From Sneathiellales bacterium (GTDB lineage: Bacteria > Pseudomonadota > Alphaproteobacteria > JANQFL01): DNA of 55,105 nt. A model generated the notes under the pieces. It ran no database searches and was not told where the DNA came from. It saw only the letters and a list, made by a program, of their open reading frames with translations. The stretch's first letter is position 1. Every line of letters starts with the position of its first letter. Location: positions 1 to 55,105 of the forward strand of contig JANQFL010000060.1 in assembly GCA_028277845.1 (NCBI GenBank), written 5' to 3'. This document shows positions 46,222 to 55,105 of this stretch, in pieces. A program made the translations under genes and the position numbers.

Positions 46222-47172
46222 ATGTACAAGATCAAGCTTGTCCCCGCCAACACCAACTATCCGTTCATGCGGATGCGCTTTGCCGCGTTCATCCTGTCGG
46301 GGCTGCTCATTCTGGCCTCGCTCGGTATGTTCTTCATTCAGGGTCTGAACAAGGGTATCGACTTCGAGGGCGGTATCCTGGTCGAGGTTGGCCTGCAGCA
46401 GGACGCCGATCTCGGCGCCATGCGCTCGGCCTTGTCGGGCATGGGTTTGGGCGAGGTCGCCCTGCAGGAGTTCGGCCGGCCGCAGGATGTGTTGATCCGT
46501 ATCGAACGCCAACCGGGCGACGCCGAGGCGCAAAACGCCGCCGTCGCCGCGGTCAAGGAGCGGCTGGCGACCACCATCGGCGGCGATATCAGCTACCGGC
46601 GTGTCGAATTTGTCGGGCCCAAGATCAGCGGCGAACTGGTCGAGGCGGGGCGCAACGCCGTGCTGATCGCCGTGGCCTGCATGCTGATCTACATCTGGTT
46701 CCGATTCGAGTGGCAGTTCAGTATCGGCGCCGTGGCCGCCCTGGTGCACGACGTGCTGCTGACCATCGGCATGTTCGCCATCACCGGCATCGAATTCAAC
46801 CTGTCCTCGGTGGCCGCTATTCTGACCATCGTCGGCTATTCGGTGAACGATACCGTGGTGGTCTACGACCGCGTGCGGGAGAACCTCCGGCGTTACAAGT
46901 CGCTCGGCCTGGTCGACCTGCTCAACAAGAGCATCAACGAGACCCTGGCCCGGACGACCATGACCTCGGTGACCACATTGCTGGCGCTGTTCGCCCTGTT
47001 CCTGCTGGGCGGCGAGATCATCCGCGGTTTCTCGTTCGCCATGATCTGGGGCGTCGTCATCGGAACCTACTCGTCGATCTTCGTCGCCACGCCGCTGCTG
47101 ATTCATCTTAAACTGCAGCGCCGGGGCAAGAGTGCCGACGACGACGTGGCCGAGGAAGCCGCGTCCTCCTGA
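46222..47172 (+). CDS. secF: protein translocase subunit SecF
   Basis: Partner of SecD, 316 residues with six helices. The stretch GIDFEGGILVEV near 43-54 and SVNDTVVVYDRVREN near 208-222 are the SecF signatures. It lies 12 bases after secD. Confidence 0.96.
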   Translation: MYKIKLVPANTNYPFMRMRFAAFILSGLLILASLGMFFIQGLNKGIDFEGGILVEVGLQQDADLGAMRSALSGMGLGEVALQEFGRPQDVLIRIERQPGDAEAQNAAVAAVKERLATTIGGDISYRRVEFVGPKISGELVEAGRNAVLIAVACMLIYIWFRFEWQFSIGAVAALVHDVLLTIGMFAITGIEFNLSSVAAILTIVGYSVNDTVVVYDRVRENLRRYKSLGLVDLLNKSINETLARTTMTSVTTLLALFALFLLGGEIIRGFSFAMIWGVVIGTYSSIFVATPLLIHLKLQRRGKSADDDVAEEAASS

Positions 47173-47189
47173 CCCGGGAGGGGTCCGGC

Positions 47190-47561
47190 ATGGAGATCAA
47201 CCAAACCCCCGCGGGACCGCAAGTCATCAACGGCTACGGTGACGGGGGGTTCCGCATCGGCGGGATCCGCTACGAAGGATCCGTCCTGGTGTTCCCGACG
47301 GTGACGCTGCCTTGGCCGGTGACCGCCTTCGACGACATTCAGCCGGATACGCTGTCTCCGGTCGGGGAACAGGACCCGGCCGTTGAGATACTGTTGTTGG
47401 GCTGCGGTCCGTCGATTGAGTTCGTTCCACACACCCTGCGCGCCGTCATGAAGGAGAAGGGCGTGGTCATCGAAGCCATGGACACCGGCGCCGCGGCCCG
47501 GACGTTTAACGTCCTGTTCGCCGAGGAACGCCGGGTCGCCGCCGCCCTCATCGCCATTTAG
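47190..47561 (+). CDS. Mth938-like protein (DUF498, NDUFAF3 family)
   Basis: Protein of 123 residues of the DUF498/DUF598 family. It has GGFRIGGIRYEGSVLVFP near 27-42 and the turn LLLGCGPSIEFVPHTLRAVMKEKGVVIEAMDTGAAARTFNVL at 70-111, the conserved core. The mitochondrial homologue NDUFAF3 is a complex I assembly factor, and its bacterial counterparts follow secDF, as here. The bacterial function is inferred from that homology. Confidence 0.88.
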   Translation: MEINQTPAGPQVINGYGDGGFRIGGIRYEGSVLVFPTVTLPWPVTAFDDIQPDTLSPVGEQDPAVEILLLGCGPSIEFVPHTLRAVMKEKGVVIEAMDTGAAARTFNVLFAEERRVAAALIAI

Positions 47562-47579
47562 AGCATCGCTATCTAAGGC

Positions 47580-47610
47580 AAAAAAATTGGGGCCCCGAAG
47601 GGCCCCAATT
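47580..47610 (-). terminator. intrinsic terminator of the PuuD-like gene
   Basis: An 11-bp perfect stem (47585-47595 with 47600-47610) closed by a four-base loop, TTCG on the minus strand. There it is followed by a run of at least six T. It lies just after the stop of the minus-strand membrane protein gene. The plus strand has no T-run, but the hairpin could still end the secDF transcript in part. Confidence 0.85.
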
Positions 47611-47633
47611 CCATTCCATCCCTGAGGATCGAA

Positions 47634-48236
47634 TTAGTAGATGTTCTGCGCCGATACCATGGCGAACAGCATCGGAATGGACAGCAGCGTGTTGGTCCGC
47701 GAGAACAGCATGGCCGTGCGGGCCGACTTGGCTTTCGTGTCCGCGTCCGCCTCGACGATGCCCAGGGCGCGTTTCTGGTTCGGCCAGATGACGAACCAGA
47801 CGTTGAACCACATGATGGTGCCGAGCCACATGCCGATACCGATGGCCATGTGCTTGCCGACGCCGTCCATCAGGCCGATGGTGATGGCCTCCATGAGGTA
47901 GCCGTTCATCAGGGCCAGGATCAGGCCGGTGATGATGGTCGCCATGGCGGCCCAGCGGAACCAGAACAGGGCTGCCGGCGCGATAACCTTGCCGATGGCC
48001 GGCTTCTGTTCGTCCGGGATGTTCGGCATGTTGGGAATCTGCACGAAGTTGAAATACCACAGCAGGCCGATCCACATCACGCCACTCAAAACGTGCAGCC
48101 AGCGGAAAAAGAATGCAAACCAGGCGTGGTCAAATGCGGGCGCCCCCATCGCCCCGCCGACAACTGCGACCATGATGATCGTCAGTACCACGCCGGCGAT
48201 GACCGTGTTTTGAAGGGAAGTCAGAATATTTGCCAT
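47634..48236 (-). CDS. PuuD-like membrane protein (Urate_ox_N domain only)
   Basis: Integral membrane protein of 200 residues with about five helices and the block FAFFFRWLHVLSGVMWIGLLWYFNFVQIPNMP near 40-71. That region matches the membrane part of the PuuD urate hydroxylase. The C-terminal cytochrome c domain of genuine PuuD is absent, so urate oxidation should not be assumed. Conserved histidines (His49, His129 region) could bind haem. It is inserted on the opposite strand between the DUF498 and squalene-synthase-like genes and has its own terminator. Confidence 0.75.
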   Translation of the reverse strand: MANILTSLQNTVIAGVVLTIIMVAVVGGAMGAPAFDHAWFAFFFRWLHVLSGVMWIGLLWYFNFVQIPNMPNIPDEQKPAIGKVIAPAALFWFRWAAMATIITGLILALMNGYLMEAITIGLMDGVGKHMAIGIGMWLGTIMWFNVWFVIWPNQKRALGIVEADADTKAKSARTAMLFSRTNTLLSIPMLFAMVSAQNIY

Positions 48237-48506
48237 CTCGTCTTGCTCGAAATTATTGTTCCGTCGGATCGCGCGGTTCCGACTTCACGAGGCAAACCGT
48301 TGTGCCTGACCCCATGAAACGGAACCGAAATCGATGCTCACTCTTGTAGCGAGTGCCGCATCCTACGCCACCCGGTTACACTTGTCATTCGCCGCGCGAA
48401 TAATATGCGGCGAAATAACAGCAAGCTATTTAAAGTGACGAACGGAAAAGAACAGACCGAACCGCGCAAGCCATCCGATGAATACCGGCGAACCCACAAG
48501 ATAAAA

Positions 48507-49316
48507 ATGGATTCTGTTTCACAGACGAAACCGGACACTTCGGCGGACAGCGCGTTCGACTATTGCGAAACCGAGGTTCGCGCGAACGATCCCGACCGAT
48601 ACTTCGCCGTGTTGTTCGCATCGGCCGACAAGCGGCGCTCAATACTTTCGTTGTATGCGCTGGATGGCGAGTTGAAACGGGTTCGCCGTTCGGTCCGCAA
48701 CCCGGTGCTGGGGGAAATCCGTCTGCAATGGTGGTCGGACGCCATCGGCGAGATGTTCGCGGGCAACGTGCGCGAACAGCCCGTGGCCCGGGCCTTGTCG
48801 CAGACGATAGCGCAAACCGACCTGTCCAAGGAGCCGTTGATTCGGTTGACGGAAGCGTATTTCGGCGACCTCGCGGAGTATGACTCCCGATCTGCCGCCG
48901 AAATTGCTGCGTTTGCCGATCAGTCGTCGGGCACCTTGATGCAGCTCACGGCGCGTCTGCTCGGTGGCGACGACACCACGCAAGCGGCGGCATGCGACGC
49001 CGGCGCGGCGATGGGTATGGTCGATTTCGTTCTGTCGGTTCCCTCCCGCGGGCCGCAAACCGAGTCCCTCGAACGGCAGGTGCCCGCGCTGTGCGATTTG
49101 GCATCCGAACGTTTGGAAACGGTTCGCGGAACCTACGGGACCCTCTCGGCGGCCTGCCTGCCGGCGTTCATCCCGGCAACGCTCGCCGCGTGGCGATTGC
49201 GGCGCCTGCAACGGGACCGTTTCCCCGATAACCTTGCGCGTGCCGAATTGGGATCGGCCGGAAGACTGTTGCGGCTCTACCGCGCGGCGCTGTGGTACCG
49301 GCTGAGAAACCGATAG
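48507..49316 (+). CDS. squalene/phytoene synthase family protein, NDUFAF6-like
   Basis: Protein of about 269 residues with the all-helical prenyl synthase fold. The block DPDRYFAVLFASADKRRSILSLYALDGELKRVR... GEIRLQWWSDAI near 24-76 is that of the NDUFAF6 branch. The aspartate-rich DXXXD motifs needed to bind prenyl diphosphates are not evident, so it should not make squalene. NDUFAF6 is a mitochondrial complex I assembly factor. The ATG at 48507 is chosen; an ATG at 48405 would add 34 poorly conserved residues. Confidence 0.8.
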   Translation: MDSVSQTKPDTSADSAFDYCETEVRANDPDRYFAVLFASADKRRSILSLYALDGELKRVRRSVRNPVLGEIRLQWWSDAIGEMFAGNVREQPVARALSQTIAQTDLSKEPLIRLTEAYFGDLAEYDSRSAAEIAAFADQSSGTLMQLTARLLGGDDTTQAAACDAGAAMGMVDFVLSVPSRGPQTESLERQVPALCDLASERLETVRGTYGTLSAACLPAFIPATLAAWRLRRLQRDRFPDNLARAELGSAGRLLRLYRAALWYRLRNR

Positions 49317-49322
49317 CGCGGG

Positions 49323-50684
49323 CTATTCGGCCGCCGTTCCGATGGACGCGCCGTCGACCGTTTGCCGCCAAATGTTCAGATCCGCCAACGCCCGCCGGCT
49401 CATGGCCTGACGGCGTTCCTTCTTCTTGACCCGCTGCTCGAGCGGTGGGAACAAACCGAAGTTGACGTTCATGGGTTGGAACGTATCGGCGACGGCGCCG
49501 CCGCTGATATGACCGATCAGGGCACCCAGCGCGGTCGTGGCCGGCGGCGGCACGACGTCCCGCCCGGCGCGTTCCATGGCGGCGAACAGGCCGGTCAGCA
49601 GGCCGACGGCGGCGCTCTCCACATACCCCTCGACGCCGGTGATCTGGCCGGCGAACCGCAACCGCGGATCGGCCTTGCAGCGCAGCGTGCCGTCCAGCAC
49701 CTTGGGGCTGCGGATGAAGGTGTTGCGGTGCAGACCGCCGAGGCGGGCGAAGGACGCGTTTTCCAGCCCCGGGATGGTCTGGAAGATCCGCGTCTGTTCG
49801 GCGTATTTCAGCTTGGTCTGGAATCCGACCATGTTGTAGAGGGTGCCGAGCGCGTTGTCCTGGCGCAACTGCACGACGGCGTAGGGCTTGTCGCCGTAGG
49901 GATTGGTCAGGCCGACCGGTTTCATCGGCCCGAAGGCCAGTGTCTCGCGGCCCCGTTCGGCCATGACCTCGATGGGCAGGCAACCATCGAAATAGGGCGT
50001 GCCTTCCCATTCCTTGAAGGCGGTTTTCTCGCCCGCGAGGATGGCGTCGATGAAGGCGTGGTACTGGGCTTCGCTGAGCGGCAGGTTGATATAGTCCTTG
50101 CCGCTGCCGCCGGGACCGGGTTTGTCGTAGCGGGACTGATACCAGGCGATGGAAAAGTCGATGCTGTCCTTGTAGACGATGGGGGCGATGGCGTCGAAGA
50201 AGGCGAGGGAATCCTCGCCCGTCAGGTCGCAAACGGCAGCCGCCAGGGCGGGAGAGGTCAACGGCCCGGTGGCGATGATGACCTTGTCCCAGTCCGACGG
50301 CGGCAATCCGTCGATTTCGTCGCGCTCGACGGTGACACATTCCGATTGCTCGATCGCCGATTGCACGGCGCCGGCGAAGCCGTCCCGGTCGACGGCCAGC
50401 GCGCCGCCGGCCGGCACCTTGTTGGCGTCCGCCGCCTGCATGATGAGCGACCCGCAGCGGCGCATTTCCTCATGCAGCAGTCCGACGGCATTGTTCTCGT
50501 GGTCGTCGGAGCGGAAGGAGTTGGAGCACACCAACTCGGCCAACGTATCGGTCTGGTGGGCGTCGGTCTTGCGGACCGGCCGCATTTCATGCAGCACGAC
50601 CGGGATTTGGCGCCGGGAAAGCTGCCATGCGGCTTCGCATCCGGCCAGCCCTCCGCCGACGATGTGTACGGGCTTTATCGTCAT
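49323..50684 (-). CDS. trmFO: folate-dependent tRNA m5U54 methyltransferase TrmFO
   Basis: FAD protein of 453 residues that methylates U54 in the T-loop of tRNA using methylene-tetrahydrofolate. The dinucleotide motif is [16 protein letters not shown] at 6-21, and the signature [26 protein letters not shown] follows at about 50-75. The start at 50684 lies 14 bases after uvrA, so the two form an operon. It stands tail to tail with the squalene-synthase-like gene. Confidence 0.95.
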   Translation of the reverse strand: MTIKPVHIVGGGLAGCEAAWQLSRRQIPVVLHEMRPVRKTDAHQTDTLAELVCSNSFRSDDHENNAVGLLHEEMRRCGSLIMQAADANKVPAGGALAVDRDGFAGAVQSAIEQSECVTVERDEIDGLPPSDWDKVIIATGPLTSPALAAAVCDLTGEDSLAFFDAIAPIVYKDSIDFSIAWYQSRYDKPGPGGSGKDYINLPLSEAQYHAFIDAILAGEKTAFKEWEGTPYFDGCLPIEVMAERGRETLAFGPMKPVGLTNPYGDKPYAVVQLRQDNALGTLYNMVGFQTKLKYAEQTRIFQTIPGLENASFARLGGLHRNTFIRSPKVLDGTLRCKADPRLRFAGQITGVEGYVESAAVGLLTGLFAAMERAGRDVVPPPATTALGALIGHISGGAVADTFQPMNVNFGLFPPLEQRVKKKERRQAMSRRALADLNIWRQTVDGASIGTAAE

Positions 50685-50698
50685 CTCTCCCGTCCCGA

Positions 50699-53557
50699 CT
50701 ATTCGGCGGCCTGGCCCGACAGCTTGACCCGGCTGCCGAGATGGCCCTTCAGATACTGGCCGGTGTAACTGCGCTCGCAGGCCGCCACTTCCTCGGGCGT
50801 GCCTTCCACGACGATCTCGCCGCCGCCGTCGCCGCCTTCCGGCCCGAGATCCAGGATCCAGTCCGCTGTCTTGATGACTTCGAGATTGTGTTCGATGACC
50901 ACCACCGTATTGCCCTGCTCGACCAGGGTGTGCAGGACTTCGAGCAGTTTGCGCACATCCTCGTAGTGCAGACCGGTGGTCGGCTCATCCAGGATGTAGA
51001 GCGTCCGGCCCGTGGCCCGGCGGCTCAGCTCCTTGGCCAGTTTGACGCGCTGGGCTTCGCCGCCCGACAGCGTCGTCGCCGCCTGGCCGATCTTGATGTA
51101 GCCGAGGCCGACCCGCTGCAACGTCGTCAGTTTGTCCCGCACGGCGGGCACGGCCTTGAAGAACTCGGCGCCTTCCTCGACGGTCATGTCGAGCACGTCG
51201 GCAATGGACTTGCCCTTGAATTCGATTTCCAGGGTTTCCCGGTTGTAGCGCGATCCCTTGCAAACGTCGCACTGCACGTAGACATCGGGCAGGAAGTGCA
51301 TTTCGATCTTGATCAGGCCGTCGCCCTGGCACGCCTCGCAGCGGCCGCCCTTGACGTTGAAGGAGAACCGGCCCGGCTTGTAGCCCCGGGTTCCGGCTTC
51401 GGGCAGCCCCGCGAACCAATCCCGGATCGGCGTGAAGGCACCGGTGTAGGTGGCCGGGTTGGAGCGCGGCGTACGGCCGATGGGCGACTGGTCGATATCG
51501 ATGATTTTATCCAGATGCTCCAGGCCGTCGATCGAGTCATGCTGGCCGGGGTGCAGCCGGGCATTGTTCAGTTTCTTGGCCAGGGACTTGTACAGGGTCT
51601 CGATGATCAGGGTCGACTTGCCGCTGCCCGACACGCCGGTGACGCAGGTGAAGGTGCCGAGCGGGATATGCGCCGTCACCGATTTCAGATTGTGCTCCGT
51701 CGCGCCCTTGATGGTCAGCCGCCGCGTCTTCTTCAGTTTCCGCCGCTCGTCGGGAAGCGGGATTTGCCGCATGCCGGTGAGGTACTGACCGGTCAGGCTC
51801 TCGGGCGCCGCCATGATCTGTTCCGGCGTGCCATGGGCCACCACCTCGCCGCCGTGTTCGCCGGCCGCGGGGCCAAGATCGACCACATAGTCGGCGCTGC
51901 GGATGGCGTCCTCGTCGTGTTCCACCACCAGCACCGTATTGCCCAGGTCGCGCAAACGGACCAATGTCTCCAGCAGGCGCGCGTTGTCCCGCTGGTGCAG
52001 GCCGATGGACGGTTCATCGAGCACGTAGAGAACGCCGGTCAGGCCCGAACCGATCTGGGACGCGAGGCGGATCCGCTGGCTTTCCCCGCCGGACAACGTG
52101 CCCGAATTGCGTGACAGGGTGAGGTATTCCAGACCCACATTGTTGAGAAACCCGAGCCGTTCGTTGATTTCCTTCAGGATCCGCTCGGCGATCTCCTGCT
52201 GCTTGTCGTTGAGGTGCTTGGACAGGGACGAGAACCACAGACCGGCTTCGCGGATCGACATTTCCGCCACCTGTCCCACATGCAAGTCGTTGATCTTGAC
52301 CGCCAGGGCCTCGGGTTTCAGACGGAACCCGCCGCAGTCCTCGCAGTGCGTCGTGTTCTGGTAGCGTCCCAGTTCCTCGCGCACCCAGGACGAATCCGTC
52401 TCCTTCCAGCGCCGCGACATGTTGGGCACAACACCTTCGAACGGCCGTTTGGTGGAATAGGAGCGGACGCCGTCGTCGTAGGACATGCCGACGGCCTCGT
52501 CGCCGGAGCCGTTGAGAATGACGTTCCGGGCTTTCTTGGGCAGGGATTTCCAGGGCTTGTTGAGGGCGAACTTGTAATGCTTCGCCAGGCTCTCCAAGGT
52601 CTGCTGGTAATAGGGCGACGTCGACCGCGGCCACGGCGCGATGGCGCCTTCCTCCAGGCTCAGACGCTCGTCCGGAACGACCAGCTCGGGATCGAAATAC
52701 ATGATGGTGCCCAGCCCGTCGCACGTCGGGCAGGCGCCGAACGGGTTGTTGAAGGAAAACAGGCGCGGTTCGATTTCGTCGATGGTGAAACCGGACACGG
52801 GGCAGGCGAATTTGGCCGAAAAGATGGTGCGTTCGCCGGAATCCGCGTCTTCGGCGACGGCCAGGCCGTCGGCCAGTTCCAGAGCGGTCTCGACGCTGTC
52901 GGCCAGACGCTGTTCCAGGCCTTCCTTGACGACGACGCGATCGACCACGACGTCGATATCGTGCTTGATCTTCTTGTTGAGGGCGGGGACGTCCTCGATG
53001 GCGTACATTTCGCCGTCCACCTTCACCCGCTGAAAGCCCTTCTTCATCAGTTCGGCGAATTCCTTGCGGTACTCGCCCTTGCGGCCGCGGATGATCGGCG
53101 CCATCAGGTAGAGCCGCGTACCCTCATCCATGGTCATGATGCGGTCGACCATCTGGCTGACTGTCTGGCTTTCGATGGGCAGGCCCGTGGCCGGTGAATA
53201 GGGAATGCCGACGCGGGCGAACAGCAGGCGCAGATAGTCGTAGATCTCCGTCACCGTGCCGACGGTGGACCGGGGATTGCGCGACGTGGTTTTCTGTTCG
53301 ATGGAGATCGCCGGCGACAGACCTTCGATGTGGTCCACGTCGGGCTTCTGCATCAATTCGAGAAACTGCCGGGCGTAGGCCGACAGGCTTTCGACATAGC
53401 GCCGCTGTCCCTCGGCATAAATCGTGTCGAACGCCAGGGACGATTTGCCGGAGCCCGACAAACCGGTGACGATAACCAGTTGATCGCGGGGAATATCGAC
53501 GTCGATATTCTTCAAATTGTGTTCGCGGGCGCCGCGGACGCTAATCGTTTTGAGCAT
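50699..53557 (-). CDS. uvrA: excinuclease ABC subunit UvrA
   Basis: Nucleotide excision repair damage sensor of 952 residues with two ABC modules (Walker [10 protein letters not shown] near 32-40 and GVSGSGKST in the second half). The first zinc motif has Cys252-P-V-Ser255 in place of CxxC, keeping only the second pair CPTC; the second zinc finger is intact (CEAC ... CDVC). The start at 53557 ([17 protein letters not shown]) is the conserved one. No LexA-type box (GTTC-N7-GTTC) is seen in the 172-base divergent region toward ssb. Confidence 0.96.
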   Translation of the reverse strand: MLKTISVRGAREHNLKNIDVDIPRDQLVIVTGLSGSGKSSLAFDTIYAEGQRRYVESLSAYARQFLELMQKPDVDHIEGLSPAISIEQKTTSRNPRSTVGTVTEIYDYLRLLFARVGIPYSPATGLPIESQTVSQMVDRIMTMDEGTRLYLMAPIIRGRKGEYRKEFAELMKKGFQRVKVDGEMYAIEDVPALNKKIKHDIDVVVDRVVVKEGLEQRLADSVETALELADGLAVAEDADSGERTIFSAKFACPVSGFTIDEIEPRLFSFNNPFGACPTCDGLGTIMYFDPELVVPDERLSLEEGAIAPWPRSTSPYYQQTLESLAKHYKFALNKPWKSLPKKARNVILNGSGDEAVGMSYDDGVRSYSTKRPFEGVVPNMSRRWKETDSSWVREELGRYQNTTHCEDCGGFRLKPEALAVKINDLHVGQVAEMSIREAGLWFSSLSKHLNDKQQEIAERILKEINERLGFLNNVGLEYLTLSRNSGTLSGGESQRIRLASQIGSGLTGVLYVLDEPSIGLHQRDNARLLETLVRLRDLGNTVLVVEHDEDAIRSADYVVDLGPAAGEHGGEVVAHGTPEQIMAAPESLTGQYLTGMRQIPLPDERRKLKKTRRLTIKGATEHNLKSVTAHIPLGTFTCVTGVSGSGKSTLIIETLYKSLAKKLNNARLHPGQHDSIDGLEHLDKIIDIDQSPIGRTPRSNPATYTGAFTPIRDWFAGLPEAGTRGYKPGRFSFNVKGGRCEACQGDGLIKIEMHFLPDVYVQCDVCKGSRYNRETLEIEFKGKSIADVLDMTVEEGAEFFKAVPAVRDKLTTLQRVGLGYIKIGQAATTLSGGEAQRVKLAKELSRRATGRTLYILDEPTTGLHYEDVRKLLEVLHTLVEQGNTVVVIEHNLEVIKTADWILDLGPEGGDGGGEIVVEGTPEEVAACERSYTGQYLKGHLGSRVKLSGQAAE

Positions 53558-53729
53558 GCCTGTTAATTTGATACGTAAAAAAGGGTTGGCAAGGCCCCAA
53601 AACGAAAGGTCAATCGATTGTTTCCATAGTCCCTGATCAAGGACCTGGATGCGCCGCACGATCACACTGGCAGTAAGGGGACCTCGCCAGTATAGTGCCT
53701 CAATCTTAACTCCATTCGCAAGGTAACCC

Positions 53730-54197
53730 ATGGCTGGAAGCGTCAATAAAGTCATCCTCGTTGGAAATCTAGGCCGGGACCCGGAAGTCCGGCAAACCCA
53801 AAGCGGCAGCCCCATCGTGCAACTGTCCGTTGCCACCTCGGAAAACTGGCGCGACCGCCAGACGGGCGAGCGCAAGGAACGCACGGAGTGGCACCGCGTG
53901 GTCATCTTCAACGAGAATCTGGCCAAGGTCGCCGAGCAGTACCTGCGCAAGGGCTCGAAAGTCTACGTCGAAGGCGCCCTGCAGACCCGTAAATGGCAGG
54001 ACCAGTCGGGCCAGGACCGCTACACCACGGAGGTGGTTCTGGGCCGGTTCCGTGGCGAACTGACCATGCTGGACGGCCGCGGTGACGGCGGTGGCGGCGG
54101 CATGTCCGACAGCTTCGGCGGCGGCGGAGCGTCGTCCGGCGGCGGGTCGTCCGCACCGCCCGCGGGCGATGATTTCGACGACGAAATCCCGTTCTGA
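53730..54197 (+). CDS. ssb: single-stranded DNA-binding protein
   Basis: SSB of 155 residues: an OB fold at about 4-110 ([27 protein letters not shown]), a Gly/Ser-rich linker and the acidic tip DFDDEIPF that recruits partner proteins. It is divergent from uvrA. A likely -10 TATAGT lies about 40 bases upstream of the ATG. Confidence 0.97.
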   Translation: MAGSVNKVILVGNLGRDPEVRQTQSGSPIVQLSVATSENWRDRQTGERKERTEWHRVVIFNENLAKVAEQYLRKGSKVYVEGALQTRKWQDQSGQDRYTTEVVLGRFRGELTMLDGRGDGGGGGMSDSFGGGGASSGGGSSAPPAGDDFDDEIPF

Positions 54198-54272
54198 CGA
54201 ACAAACCGGAACGGCAATAAATTCCCGCGTAAAATCAAGGCCTTACATCGCCCCATTTGCCCGGGCGAAAGC

Positions 54273-54301
54273 TTGTGGCTTGGTTAATGCCTTGATATAA
54301 A
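54273..54301 (+). promoter_or_regulatory. candidate promoter of gyrA
   Basis: TTGTGG (54273-54278), 17-base spacer, TATAAA (54296-54301), between ssb and gyrA. The -35 is imperfect and the -10 good. Confidence 0.45.
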
Positions 54302-54364
54302 GGTGCGGATAATTCTCATCATATGCGGGCCTGTTGCGGCCTGCTTCGACGCAGAAAAACTGAT

Positions 54365-55105
54365 TTGAACGACGCCTCCACGCCCGCGCCGACATTCGAC
54401 ATCGAACCGGTCACCATCGAAGAGGAGATGAAACGCTCCTACCTCGATTACGCCATGAGCGTGATCGTGAGCCGGGCGCTGCCCGATGTCCGCGACGGCC
54501 TCAAGCCGGTGCATCGGCGCATCCTGTATGCCATGCACGAGCAGGGCATGACCCATGACAAGCCGTACAAGAAGTCGGCCCGCATCGTCGGCGACGTCAT
54601 GGGTAAGTACCACCCGCACGGCGACCAGGCGATCTACGACGCCATGGTGCGCATGGCCCAGTCGTTCTCCATGCGTCTGCCGTTGCTGGACGGCCAGGGC
54701 AATTTCGGATCCATGGACGGCGATCCGCCGGCGGCCATGCGGTACACAGAAATCCGCATGGATACGTCGGCCGAGGCGCTGCTGACGGATATCGACAAGG
54801 AAACCGCCGATTTCCAGCCCAACTACGACGACAGCGAACACGAACCCACGGTCCTGCCGGCGCAGTTCCCCAACCTGCTGGTCAACGGCGCCGGCGGTAT
54901 CGCCGTCGGCATGGCGACGAACATCCCGCCGCACAATCTGGGCGAGGTGATCGATTCCTGTCTTGCCGTCATCGACAACCCGGATATCGACATCAACGCA
55001 CTGATGGAGATCATGCCCGGTCCGGATTTCCCGACCGGCGGCATCATCCTCGGCCGGGCCGGTATCCGTTCGGCCTTCCACACCGGCCGCGGATCGGTGG
55101 TCATG
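54365..55105 (+). CDS. gyrA: DNA gyrase subunit A (5' part, runs off the window)
   Basis: About 247 N-terminal residues of GyrA are present with no stop before the window ends. The conserved opening [22 protein letters not shown] is at about 20-41, and the catalytic tyrosine is in AMRYTEIR. In the quinolone-determining region the sequence reads [10 protein letters not shown], with Gln where E. coli has Ser83; Asp87 is kept. The start is uncertain: TTG at 54365 gives the usual short N-terminus, while an in-frame ATG at 54323 would add 14 atypical residues and almost no leader. GyrA and not ParC is supported by the uvrA-ssb-gyrA context. Confidence 0.93.
   Translation, partial: MNDASTPAPTFDIEPVTIEEEMKRSYLDYAMSVIVSRALPDVRDGLKPVHRRILYAMHEQGMTHDKPYKKSARIVGDVMGKYHPHGDQAIYDAMVRMAQSFSMRLPLLDGQGNFGSMDGDPPAAMRYTEIRMDTSAEALLTDIDKETADFQPNYDDSEHEPTVLPAQFPNLLVNGAGGIAVGMATNIPPHNLGEVIDSCLAVIDNPDIDINALMEIMPGPDFPTGGIILGRAGIRSAFHTGRGSVVM

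Noticed and set aside
50627-53197. Long plus-strand open frames opposite uvrA
   Set aside because: Antisense to the highly conserved UvrA; no recognisable domain or ribosome site.
53558-53729. SOS (LexA) box upstream of uvrA and ssb
   Set aside because: I looked for GTTC-N7-GTTC and GAAC-N7-GAAC on both strands and did not find one.

Overview
The window is a gene-dense, GC-rich stretch of chromosome from an alphaproteobacterium, most probably of the Rhodospirillales type. That placement is inferred from gene content and order: DUF177-rpmF-plsX-fabH-ihfA-merR-tRNA-Pro, dgt-argS-SPOR-nagZ-M50 protease-scpA-scpB, tatABC-serS-surE-pcm-LysM/M23, yajC-secD-secF-DUF498, and divergent uvrA/ssb followed by gyrA. 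I see no insertion sequence, integrase, CRISPR array or rRNA.  Layout. 0.2-9.3 kb, all on the minus strand: a three-gene beta-oxidation block of the phenylacetyl-CoA route (paaF, paaG, paaJ/pcaF), a diguanylate cyclase, and a complete branched-chain-amino-acid-type ABC importer (livK-H-M-G-F), which may feed an aromatic acid to the neighbouring block. 9.7-15 kb: a BamE-like lipoprotein, a cytochrome bc1 assembly chaperone, the DUF177/L32/fatty-acid-initiation operon, IHF-alpha, a MerR regulator and tRNA-Pro(GGG). 15-24 kb: TauE/SafE permease, aminopeptidase N, a PhyH dioxygenase, CutA, a patatin-fold protein that has lost its catalytic residues, an MFS transporter and ilvD. 24-26.7 kb, minus strand: EamA permease, GFA-fold protein, exonuclease III and ErpA. 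26.8-33.8 kb: dgt, argS, a SPOR protein, nagZ, a site-2-protease-like M50 enzyme and the condensin subunits scpA/scpB. 33.8-36.7 kb: a Fur-box-preceded iron(III) permease and ATPase without a binding protein. 36.7-43 kb: tatABC, serS, surE, pcm, an alanyl-tRNA editing protein, and a LysM-LytM lipoprotein. 43-50.7 kb: a DUF815 ATPase, yajC-secD-secF, homologues of two mitochondrial complex I assembly factors (NDUFAF3-like and NDUFAF6-like) separated by a PuuD-like membrane protein, and trmFO. 50.7-55.1 kb: uvrA, ssb and the 5' part of gyrA, which runs off the window.  The window is mostly housekeeping. The parts that repay attention are the pseudo-patatin at 19.8 kb, the promoter plus long inverted repeat in the leader of the DUF177-rpmF operon, the PuuD-like gene set between two complex I assembly-factor homologues, the Fur box with an orphan permease/ATPase pair, strong dyads upstream of livK and at the left edge, and a glutamine at the quinolone-determining position 83 of GyrA. 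I did not find a clearly new multi-gene system. Several genes appear to start with TTG (plsX, the M50 protease, the iron permease and possibly gyrA).
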